Made by a program: the position numbers and the translations under genes
Origin: Tigriopus japonicus
Lineage: Eukaryota > Arthropoda > Copepoda > Harpacticoida > Harpacticidae
DNA length: 64,000 nt
Reading direction: 5' to 3'
Assembly (NCBI GenBank): GCA_010645155.1
Contig: JAAGOF010000311.1
Span: 62,255-126,254 of the forward strand
Shown here: positions 12,086-22,347 of the stretch, piece by piece
Numbering within the stretch: position 1 is the stretch's first letter
Layout of the letters: every line of letters starts with the position of its first letter
The notes under the pieces: model-generated
What the model saw: the letters and a program-made list of their open reading frames with translations, nothing else
Databases searched by the model: none
Told to the model about the DNA's origin: nothing

Positions 12086-12553
12086 GGCAATCCACAACAC
12101 CAGCAAGTATTTTTATCACTTTAAAAACATTGGGTTTTGTTTAAATTTGTCCATAAGAATCTTGCCTCCTCTTGCCTTGGAAGTAACCAAAAAGCCAAAA
12201 GGTATTGTCAAAGTCAACTCAACGTAACTACGTAGATCATTTTTATGGTTGTCAAAAACGGAGAGAAAAAGCAAAATCGTGATGGACCCTGAAGCCACTG
12301 GCTTCATTCAGCTTATTCGTTAAACATTAGAAAAATTAATCGCATCTCTATTGATTTCTTGTCCACACTTGATCCAAAATATCAAGAAGAAGAGATCTAA
12401 GGTAGTTTTTTGTTCCTAATAATTTATGACCAGGACGTCCATAACGAGCAAAAGAAGGGTGTGGCTTTCCTTCTTTCTTTTGCTTGTTGAGAACTTCCTG
12501 TCCATCAAATTTCAAAACTCTAATGAATATAATAAGCTTGATTAGAATTCTTT

Positions 12554-12630
12554 CTCTCATCAAAAGGACCCTTTTCCTTCTTTGGTGCTCCTTTCTTTTA
12601 ACATTTTCTCAGAGGTCCTTTTGATGAGAG
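12554..12630. repeat. Perfect 17-bp inverted repeat, 43-base pyrimidine-rich loop
   Basis: Arms CTCTCATCAAAAGGACC (12554-12570) and GGTCCTTTTGATGAGAG (12614-12630) are exact complements. The CTTTTGATGAGAG half also occurs after the channel duplicate at about 36160. The second arm therefore belongs to sequence downstream of the channel gene. The loop is rich in C and T on the + strand. Confidence 0.8.
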
Positions 12631-12792
12631 CAAGAATGCCAATCTAACTAATTGTATTCATTTAAAATTTGAAAGCTTTATTAGTATTTTTACTCTTTCC
12701 TACTAGTTCGTCAACTAAGATGCCACTTCTATTTCCGACCAATTTCATGTATTTACGTTGTTCCATGCATGCAAAAGTGTTTATACAGCAGT

Positions 12793-15700
12793 CTAAACCA
12801 GAAACACTGTCGCAAATACGATGACATAGACGGTAAAAGCGCACGGAAACAATCTTAACGAAGCATGGTCAATGTTTTCAAGGATTTCTTCTCCTTCCAT
12901 ATTCTGATCATTAACATCTCCATAAGATGTTCCAGAATCCGTTTGACCTGGGTTTCGAAGGACAGCTTGGGCTGGATTGGAAAGTAGCTCCAAAAGTTCC
13001 CGATTTTGAGACGCATTCATCCCTGCGAATTGCTTTGCTTCTAGTGTCGGTTTAACTTCTGCACCCTGCAAAATCGATATCATGTTATTAGACAAATGCT
13101 TTTGTCATGTAAACATTACATTTGTAATCACGTTTTCGGGGCTTTGACGAATGCTAAAGACACGATTCTTGTTGTGTTCCTTTTCATTTTTTTCCAAGAT
13201 CTTGGTGATCTTTTTCCGCTTGATTCTCGTCATACTTCGTTTGAGAAACAAGCAAATGGCGTATTCGAAGATAGCACATAATATAAACACAATACATCCC
13301 AGAAACCAAATATCTTGAATCTTGACTCCACTGGATTGAGGAGCTAGTTCACTGGATAAAAGGGAAAAATACATATATATTTTTTTTTCAAATCAAAAGA
13401 TTACAAGAATTTAAACTCACTGTTGGGAGGCATATGTACTGAAAACCACGAGAAGGAGAGTCACTAATAGAACCATTCGACCAGGTACGATGTAAGGTGG
13501 AATCAAGAACGAGATCCACGATAGAACTACCAGACATCCGGTGGGAATGAATACTTGAAGTGCATGGTTCTTGAAATATCGGTCTAAATGGAGTTTGGCA
13601 GCGATTTGAGGCCAACATTTAACTACAAAGAATTGCCAGACATTATTAGTAGAGTACGCTTATAAAGGGACGACTTTATTTTAGGCCTGGGTCAATCTAT
13701 AATGTATAGAATGTGCATGGGAGGGCGATAGCCGTTGTGGAAAAAACGTTTTTGGTTGGACAATCGATATTTTATGAAATGCTTTCTTTGGATAATTGAA
13801 GGTACCAAAGGCATAACATGTGACTTTCGTCTTTCGATGACGCATTCTGCTCATAAATATGACGAGAGTTGATGAACTAAAAGTGAAGTGGCTTGAAAGA
13901 AACAACACTTTAATTGTGCAAGATCTTGAATCTAGAAACTAAACGATCAATCGGGAAAACAAGATGGACAGTGTAGATTAATCAAAACATTAATGTCCAT
14001 TGTATCAAGCCGCCTTCAAATCATGTCTTCAAATTTTTATGATGTTTAGGGTAAAAAGATCTTTCAGTACAAATATCAAATCTACAAACTCAACTCTTCG
14101 GAGTCAAAACTTAGCGTTGAACTGTCTTTCAATGCAAAACTAGGCAAGCCCCGGTTCGATCCCGGGCTTACCGAGTCCTAGTGGCCTGTGGTATTAAGTT
14201 ACATGCAGTAGCCACGGCCCTTGACGGCTTAAATGGGCGAACCTGGGGTCATTCCCGAGGGTGAGGGAAAAATTAATGCTTGCTTGTTAGCTTGTCCAAG
14301 TGGAGCGGCAATGCTGCATTCTGACTCCACCACAAACAAACAAACAGGGTAAAAAGATATTTGATTGTCTAAAAATATCCCTCTAGCCCCATTTACAATA
14401 CGTTATGCATTTCATATACAATTGAAAATAATCCAATATTGGATAATGCTTGAATGTCCTGATTTCTGGGACCAACATATGGAAGCTATTTTGTATGAAA
14501 ACTTGTTGAGAAAAAAGCTAATAAGATTGATTTAGTCAGATATCAAGTTTTGTTGCGAAAAATATCCCCATGAATTTATTCAAAAGGGATTAATAACAGG
14601 AGAAAATGTGGAGAAATGTTCCAAAGCATGGTCTATAACAAGTTCGCATGTCACCAGAATGAAAAAAAAAACACGAAATATTGTGAATTTACCTACAAAG
14701 GAATTTCCATCTTTTACTATCACGGTTGTTTGTGTTTAGTGTCCCTAACTAAACTAGGAATTCATTTGACCAAATAAACTGATAGCTACACTGTTTGGTA
14801 ATTATATTCCCATGAATCTTATGAAAATCGGTTTTTCGAACATACTTTTTTATTATAATGTTCCTTATTAGTTCCGTACAATGCCTATATTAACTACTTT
14901 GTTGATATTTAAGTAGAAAATACGTTCAGTATGTTATGAAAAAATCGTTCTAAATAGAACATTTTTACATTTCGCGTCTTGATCCCTAAAACTAAACGCC
15001 ACTCTCCGCTTTGAAATATTCGTCATCAGTCGTAAAATTGAAACTCAAAATTTTATCCATCCAGAGGGAGGCAAATTAAATTTTCTTCGTGTTGTTTTTG
15101 GGTTAAAATTTCATGAAACGTTGGTTATGTCAATAATCTTTGTTGGAATGATTACAAATCATTTAAAACAAGCGTTCCTAAAAACTGTTGTTTGAACAAT
15201 TGTGAGTTTGCATCAAATGGCATTTTCAAGAACGAACCAATTTCATATTGGTTATTCTAACAATACTAACATTAATAGGTTATTCTCACAAGGTGAATAT
15301 ACGGAAATTTTTGTTGGACGTCGGACGAGTTACAACTGTCGAAGAGCAAAGGTTGCGAGTTAAAACTTGATATTTCCGAAGATCATTACCTAAGTTGTAC
15401 CCAAACAAACAAATTCCCCTTCATGCCAAAGTTGTGTTCGTTTTGCAATGTTGCGATTAAATAATGTGAGTTAACGTGCAGAATCATGCCTCTGGTCTGA
15501 CGGGTTATTCTTGACAGACCCTGAACGATTGGGGCATTTGGAGGCTGAACAAGAGACCATGACTTCAACCCTACAACTGAACTTGTTTGGGCACAACTCC
15601 TTGGAAAATGTCACAGCCAAAGGTCAGCTGGGGCCTGAAAATTGTCCAACAAAATGTTAGGCCTGTCTGCCCTAGCGTCGCCTCTCTGGGAACTCTGTGG

Positions 15701-18700
15701 TTATTCTTTTGTTTTCAAACTTTACAATGACCCTCTGAATAAGACAAAACGCCTTTTTGAGAGCTCTGAGGCTAGTTTTTTAAGACGCAAAGATCGATCT
15801 TAAGATCGTACTTTAGTATTGTAAGTTCGATCTTGAGATCGATCTTTGCGCTTAAAAACCTAGCCTCTGGTCTCTAAAAGACAAAGAGTGTGGCAAACTT
15901 AAATATAAAAGCTCCTTCTCTGCAGCTCTTGAAAGTCTCCTGGATACAAAATTGACCGATTTTTACCTCCATTTTTGCAGTTTTGTGTGGCATAAACGTT
16001 TTCCTCCAAGGGTTCCAAAGTCATGTGATATTGTAATGCTCCTTGTGCCAAATGAGCACTCTCTGAGAACTGAATGGAACCCTCGTAGGTCTGGAGATCA
16101 TTAGTTAGTCCATCTACAATTTGAAAATAAAGAACCATCAAATCAAACTCACGCAGTATATTAAAACCGGCGACTTACTTGAACTGAATCGAATCATACA
16201 ATCCTGTTGATCAAAGGGATATTTATCCAAGTTCATGGGACAAGTCAGTCGCAGATTGACACTGGCAATTGAAAGAGAACCATTGATTAACCTTCAATTT
16301 TTGTCGTTAAATATTCCATTTGCAAACCTTTGCCAGTATTCAATTTCTTTATTCTTGTGGATGATGAGCCTCGCCAATTGACCAATGATGGAATGCTTTC
16401 CGAAATAAACCAAATCTTGGATCCACACATCTGGCGTCCAAAGAAGATGAACACAATTGGCAGCTAAAATCACATTTCCATTGGACTCGGGCTGACCTGT
16501 GACCAAAACTCGACTGTCGTTCCATTTTAAGGTCAAAAACCCTTGGACCTCGAGCTCCTATGTGTTAAAAAGAATCTTTGTCGGTTTTCATTTTCCTGGG
16601 GCTTAAAATTGCTTGACTCAGCCACATTATCTCTGATTGCCGCTTTTAATTTCTTCATGTGCGGAAATTGTGGCTTGGTCAAGGTACAATACATGAATTT
16701 TCTTTAAGACTCAACATTTTTGACTCAAAAGAGTTTAATGTCACGGCAACATTACTTAGCACGATAAGTAAAAGCTACAGTCAGGAGCAAAAGTATTTGT
16801 AACGTGACGAGAAAACCAGAAAATCCTTTATATCCAATTAAATAATATGCTAAGAAGTTTGTAAGAATGTAATATTTTTTTTCGATTAAGAATAATACCA
16901 GTTTCCCGCAATTGTTTTATAAAAATGTCTGAAACTAACTTTTAATTATTAAAAATAAAATTTTAGATAGTGCAAAAGTATTCGTAACGCGCAAAAAAGT
17001 TAACAAAATAGGTTTATAAACAGATTTTTCATCAGAAAAAATTGATCGAAAGATGTAGAACATTCTGGAAAGCCGGAGAAAAGTCATTTAGTCTCCTTTT
17101 TTCCAAGATTTTCTAGATCTTTCTTGGATCTTATAAATTTTACGGAATTGAACAATTGCTTCACAGTCAGCCAATCATGACCAAGGTCAAGGAGCTCGAC
17201 AAGGACTTGAAGTTGAAGATAGTAAGTCTTCATCATGGAGGCAAGGGCTACAGAGCCATTTCGAAGCTTCTGGACATCCCGATTTCAACGATTCAGTACG
17301 TCGTGAAGAAGGCACAAAAGAACGGAACGGTTGAGAACCTCCCAAGATCCGGTCGTCCAAGGAAACTGTCAGCCAGACTTGAGAGGAAGATTGTCAGAGA
17401 GGTCACAAATAATCCTCGAACAACGGTCAAGGACATCCGGAACAGTCTCAGTGAAAATGGATTGTCCATCTCGAGGTTTACTGTTGCTCGCTCACTTCAC
17501 AAAGCAGGATTGAAGTCTTGTCGCCCACGGAAGACTCACTTGCTCAAGGATAGACACTTGAAGGCTCGCTTGGAATTTGCCAAGAAGTACCTTGACAAGA
17601 CCAGTGACTTTTGGTCTAGGATTCTTTGGTCAGATGAGACAAAGGTTGAGCTTTTTGGTCACAACGATGTTCAAAGGATTTGGCGACGTAAAGGAGAAGC
17701 GTTTCATCCAAAAAACACCATCCCTACGGTCAAGCACGGTGGAGGATCGATCATGTTATGGGGCTCCTTTTCCGCCAAAGGCACCGGTAACCTCGTGAGA
17801 ATTCATGGGACAATGAAAAAAGAAGACTATCGGGATATCTTGGCTGAGAATCTCCAGAGTTCAGCGCGGAAACTTCGGCTTGGTCGACAGTTCGTCTTCC
17901 AGCACGACAACGACCCTAAGCACAACAGCATTTTGGTCAAGAAATGGTTGAAGGACAATCGGATTAAGGTCTTGGACTGGCCCTCCATGAATCCGGACCT
18001 AAATCCAATTGAAAACCTTTGGAGAGAATTAAAAGTCCGTATCCGTGCAAGACGTCCAAAGACAATTGACGAACTGGAGCAAATCTGTTATGAATATGGG
18101 CTAACATTCCTTCAAATGTATGTAAAAATCTTGTAAATGATTATAAAAAACGTCTCTTAAGTGTAATTCAGCAAAAAGGGCATTCAATAAACTATTGACA
18201 AAATGTTACGAATACTTTTGCTCTTGGTCTAAAACATGTCCTGAGTAGTTTTTTAACCAAAATCTTGTAAATTTTTAAAAAGAAAAGTATCATAGCTTTT
18301 AAATGATAAAAGAATAACTAAGGAGCAAAATGGTTCTTAAATGCATTTTTCAAAAATCGAGTATCATTTAAAAATCAATAAAATTTTCGAGGTTACGAAT
18401 ACTTTTTCTCCTGACTGTACTTGAATGTAGAAACTTAATGGTTGTATGACATGCTTACTCCGCTCGAAACTGACAATCGGAAAGCTCAATTGTCACAAAA
18501 TGTATTATACCTTTCCAGGGAAAAAACAAAAAGGCAGAAGTCTTGGAATGAAATAAGTTTTTTTCTAGGAATCGATTGAGTTTCACTGGTTTCTTTATAC
18601 TATTCTTTTTCATCAAAAGTCCAAAACATGGCATTAGAACTAGGAACTGGCGCTTATGGGGATTTTCCGGTTGACTTACGGCCCAAAAAACAAACATGCT

Positions 18701-20119
18701 TCAGTTGAAAATGAACCTAAAATACTCATGATCAAAACCGAAAGTTTCACTTGGCAGAGGGTTGAAGCGAAACCGAAACCGAAAGCCGTTACTCAAACGC
18801 ATCATCTTTTGATTGTGTTAAACATAAAAAGTCAAATAAAAGCTTAGAAAATCAGAAATAGAGAAAACCATAATACAGAAAAAAATGGTGGCGCAAATTG
18901 CCCTTGGGTGGACGTCTTGTTAGATTACAATCATATCACATTGAGTAAAAAGAATACAGCCACATTCCTCACAAATAATTAAAAACTTGGTTGATGGGTC
19001 AAATGGTCCACAGTTTTTCTTAAATCTAAATATTTAGAGCAATTTCGTCCAATGTAAATGTGCTGATCCACATTATTTTTTGTCTACAACTTTGGATGAA
19101 GGAGGTGCTTCAGCAATGAAGCTACCTGAAAAAGCTTGATTGACCCTGTTCTACTTTTTTTCTAATAAAAACCGTCAAAGAACTATTCAAAATCAAAGAA
19201 ACATTTGACAAATTTTAAGTGTTTCCAAGTTTGATATCGATTGTTGAATTTTATAGGGACACCCAAGTTATTTTTTCTTGAGTAAGCTAGAAGTCGAAAT
19301 TTTCACACAGTGATCAATTATAATTTGCGAGGATATTGTGCGTGGTATTCTACTCTTGTTTGCGATACATTTGGTTCCTTAGTAAAAAAAAACTCCTCAA
19401 AAATAACTTAGAAACGCATCCAAACATTTGGGATCATGTGCTGCGTTCCGGTTCTGTAAGTGATGAGTACGGCCTTCATGATTTTAAAAGGCCGTAAATT
19501 GTTGAAAATCCCTGTGGATCAAATTCTTTTAAGAGAATGGCGTTTGGAAGATATTTTTGACGTTGTATTGTCGAAATTTGACTTTGTTTGAAATGCTTGA
19601 TTTCATTTGAAAGTATCACTTCAAGTTTCTGATGCAGTTTCGAGATTTTTTTTTGCGGATTTTTTAATACCGCTACGAAGAATGCGATTCCCTGTAAATT
19701 GAAGGATTTCGCCCGACTGCTTCGATTCGATCCCCAGCAGGATTCGATCCTACGCCGTCTGGGGAAGCACTTACAATCGGCTCTTATAAGAACGCATAAG
19801 TACGCGCCGCCACTCTGGCTTCCTTTAAACCAGGTAATTTCCAGTTGAAATCTTGTTCTTAATAATGTCTAATTTCTAGCCTTGTTGAAATATCTTTAAC
19901 ATATTTCTTGCTCTCACTTACGTTTTTCTTGTCACTGATATCCACCACTTGAGAGATGAAGAAAGTGAGTTGGACATGAACAGGACGACTGGGTAAATCC
20001 GAAACAGAGTAATTGTGAGCCAATTCGAACTTGTCTTTTCCACCTTGACCCAAGCAGGTTGCTCCCACATGGTCGAAATGGAGCCCAAATAGAGTGAGTA
20101 AAACAAAAACCAATTCCAT
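12793..20119 (-). CDS. Cys-loop ligand-gated ion channel subunit, 454 aa, seven exons
   Basis: Exons with consistent phases: 20119-19922, 16557-16328, 16261-16179, 16113-15967, 13622-13421, 13351-13120, 13065-12793. Exon 1 has a signal peptide (MELVFVLLTLFGLHF). Exon 2 has the WNDSR and WTPDVW ligand-domain motifs. Exon 3 has the 15-residue Cys-loop CPMNLDKYPFDQQDC. Exon 4 ends in NCKNG, with a further Cys just after in exon 5 (loop C region). Exon 5 carries TM1 and TM2 (VPGRMVLLVTLLLVVFS), exon 6 TM3, and exon 7 the loop and TM4. The PGR at the start of TM2, with no acidic residue before the pore helix, fits anion-selective subunits (PAR in glycine/GABA receptors). From memory it resembles the arthropod CG6927/CG7589/CG11340 orphan group; the ligand is unknown. 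Intron 1 holds a Tc1 element; intron 4 holds a SINE and a long hairpin. Confidence 0.85.
14130..14345 (+). mobile_element. tRNA-derived SINE (family C)
   Basis: Shares with the minus-strand copy at 29403-29590 the blocks CCTAGTGGCCTGTGGTATTA, CATGCAGTAGCCA and GGGCGAACCTGGGG/GGGCAAACCTGGGG. It begins near a B-box-like CCGGTTCGATCCCGGG and ends in a CAAACAAACAAA tail. It lies in intron 4 of the channel gene, antisense to it. Confidence 0.65.
15752..15883. repeat. Long imperfect hairpin, arms of about 55 bases
   Basis: The left arm around GAGGCTAGTTTTTTAAGACG and CAAAGATCGATCTTAAGATC pairs with the right arm (GATCTTGAGATCGATCTTTG, AAAACCTAGCCTC) with few mismatches. The loop is about 15-20 bases. 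It lies in channel intron 4, between exons 4 and 5. It is either a fold-back MITE or a structured RNA; I cannot tell which. Confidence 0.7.
16778..18417 (+). mobile_element. Tc1-family transposon with doubled IR/DR terminal repeats
   Basis: The left end is CAGTCAGGAGCAAAAGTATT at 16778, preceded by TA. The right end is its complement with one or two changes (CTTTTTCTCCTGACTG), followed by TA. A second inner copy of the transposase-site motif GCAAAAGTATTCGTAAC lies at about 16973 on the left and, inverted, at about 18204-18222 on the right, giving four sites in an IR/DR layout like Sleeping Beauty. The element is 1640 bp and carries one transposase gene. It is inserted in intron 1 of the channel gene, in the opposite orientation. 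Confidence 0.9.
17177..18136 (+). CDS. Tc1 transposase, DD34E, frameshifted near the C-terminus
   Basis: The ATG at 17177 follows an in-frame TTG, and MTKVKELD is a normal Tc1 start. An N-terminal paired-like helix-turn-helix DNA-binding region and a GRPRK hook precede the catalytic core. The catalytic residues are in LWSDETK, FQHDNDPKH and NPIENLW, with 34 residues between the second D and the E. The frame stops at 18136 after an abnormal tail. In another frame, starting at TGG 18097, the usual Tc1 ending (WANIPSNVCKNL ... HSINY) runs 34 codons to TGA 18196-18198. A single small indel around 18091-18097 therefore separates the core from its normal end. The catalytic core is otherwise intact, so the element decayed recently. 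Confidence 0.9.
   Translation: MTKVKELDKDLKLKIVSLHHGGKGYRAISKLLDIPISTIQYVVKKAQKNGTVENLPRSGRPRKLSARLERKIVREVTNNPRTTVKDIRNSLSENGLSISRFTVARSLHKAGLKSCRPRKTHLLKDRHLKARLEFAKKYLDKTSDFWSRILWSDETKVELFGHNDVQRIWRRKGEAFHPKNTIPTVKHGGGSIMLWGSFSAKGTGNLVRIHGTMKKEDYRDILAENLQSSARKLRLGRQFVFQHDNDPKHNSILVKKWLKDNRIKVLDWPSMNPDLNPIENLWRELKVRIRARRPKTIDELEQICYEYGLTFLQMYVKIL
19646..19825 (-). mobile_element. tRNA-derived SINE (family A) with LINE-type stem-loop tail
   Basis: The minus strand starts at GGAAGCCAGAGTGGC, has GACGGCGTAG and B box GGATCGAATCC (19740-19750), and continues to ATCCTTCAATTTACAGGG. It ends in the stem-loop at about 19672-19696 and AAAAAATCCGCAAAAAAAA. The tail is the same as that of the LINE copies at 680-720 and 37709-37735. 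It lies just upstream of channel exon 1 on that gene's strand map, within intron 1. Confidence 0.7.
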
Positions 20120-22347
20120 TTCCTAGATCCTTCTCATATTTCCTTTGCAAATCGAGTGAAGGTCACTTTGGAAAATACCAATAATAGCGCCAGTTGCGTT
20201 CATGGTAAGAGCTGAGCAGCCCAAGTAATACTGACATGGTAGATAGATATTTCGGGCATGCATTGGTCTGGTGGAACAACCAGTTTAAAACATTGATGAC
20301 TGCGTGTTCCCAAAGCGTCATTAGAGTCAGTTATGTGGAACTCGGGAAGGCATGCATGTTAGCTAGACTCTACGTAAATCGGTCGCTCGAGAGTTCGATA
20401 TGAAATCTAAGTACAAATGGTCTATTCAACGAAGGTCTGAGTTTCGGACATGTGTCAGTTGCTTTCAAATTGCAATTTGTTGTATAACAAGGTATAACAA
20501 GGCTTTCGGTCTCAAATGCCATAAACACACTTACATGCTCTGAAACATAAGATCATTTAAGTTCATCTCTCGTACTTGTAGGCTGTTTCCGTTGAGTTTA
20601 AAGAATACAACAAAAAATAGTGGAAATGAACTAATATCGGTTTTTAACAAGGCCTATCCCAAAATATTGTCTACAAGTAGTTCAGTTATAATGCATTGCA
20701 AATACCTAAATATGATTAATAAAAAACAAAAAAAAAATAATAATATTGAAACAAAAATGTACTTTCCTATATGATTAGGGCGGCCGAAAATATTGATTCA
20801 TCTGTCAAATTAATAAGTATTCACCTGAACAATCCTAAAATATTTCAACGAACACCGGAAATTTTCCTAGAATTTTGGAAATAAAAGACCACATATTTAA
20901 AATCTTTTCAAAACGGCAAATGATTTTAAATTTAATGAGAAATATTCGGCCGCTCTATTTATGCACTACACAAGAACACAAAAATAAGTTCATGTTAATG
21001 CAATTGCAATTTTACCATATGTCTACTCTGATAAATTCATGGAGTTTTCGGGGAGTATCTGATTATTAATTCATCCGAAGGCTCCTCCTTTGTTAAGTGA
21101 TATTTTTCATATTGGTTGACAAGGCCCACAAAAGAGTCAATTAGAGTTGAATACTACAATTACACGTGAAGAAAATAAGAAACATGGATAGACAATTGCT
21201 TCTAAGACCACGACAACCTTTTGAGATCTGTTTCAATAATTTCAGACGCAACAGTATTTTTGAATGCGTTTTAACTTGACCTTACCTCAATCGTGGGTCA
21301 AGACTACTTGTGAATCAGATTGAATCCCAACATCAGTCAAGACGAGCTTGATGAAACGAGTGCAGGGAACACAAACCCTTAGTTTTGGTTACAGTTCAGT
21401 GTTTTTTTCCATGTAGAGAAGTCATTTTCAAATTCCAAAATCTTTTCAGACCAGTTTTGAGGTGTGGATGCGATACTGCATCTGTATTTGAATTCTGTTA
21501 ATTAGGTTAAGGGCCAAAACGAGACATAAGGTCACTCGAAACACTCATTTTTTCTGCATTTTCTTCCACTCAATTCTCAAGAAGTCTTATGGGTGTTTCT
21601 ACCTAAAGAATTGTCAAAATCTACTCCGTCGTTTCTCTAAATTGATGTAAAGAGCAATGACCTTCCTGTTTGGTCCTTCGAGAAGGCCTAGCAAAAAGGC
21701 CGTTAAAAAAGATCCGTTTTATAGATTTCAGAAATATTTCAGAACAACAGTGCTCTCAGGACATTTAAGACTGTAGCCAAAGTAAATTTTCAAACATTTG
21801 TAAGTATGTTTTTTGCAACATTATAGAAGTTTTGTCCGTGACCAAATTTAAATAATTTTGGCATTGCATTTACATCTCATAACTGGTCTCAAAAGTTTGT
21901 GGAATTTAAAAATAACTTCCCCACCTCAAAGAAACACCGTGTGTTTGTACAGTTTGTCTCTTTATGATGAACCTATAACAGTGTTGTTCATTTAGCCCAA
22001 AAAAGCGTAAAGTCAATCTTCTAAAAAAATCACCTAGACCACAAAATTATCTGTACTTGTTCGTTGGTTTCTAAGGAGACCATGGATACCTCGGCCACTC
22101 CCACAGCGAAAACTTTTACTTTGCTCCAATGTTTCAACTCATTTACCAAGCAAAAACAAGAAAATTAGACCGTCCTTTTACAGGTGATTTATATTGTGAA
22201 GACAAAAATGGGGAAGAAAGACAAAAAAGGTCGATTCATTCAATAGTGTTTTTCCGTGTATCCGTTTTTCTGTTTTATGCCCCATTCAATCCCGTTCTAG
22301 TTGAAGACGAAAATGATTATCAATTAAGGTGATGACAAAGATGAGTG
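20120..22347. other. Intergenic between channel gene 5' end and STAM 3' end
   Basis: Both neighbours are on the minus strand, so this contains the channel promoter side (just above 20120) and the STAM 3' flank. No further exon, RNA gene or transposon ends were recognised. Confidence 0.4.
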
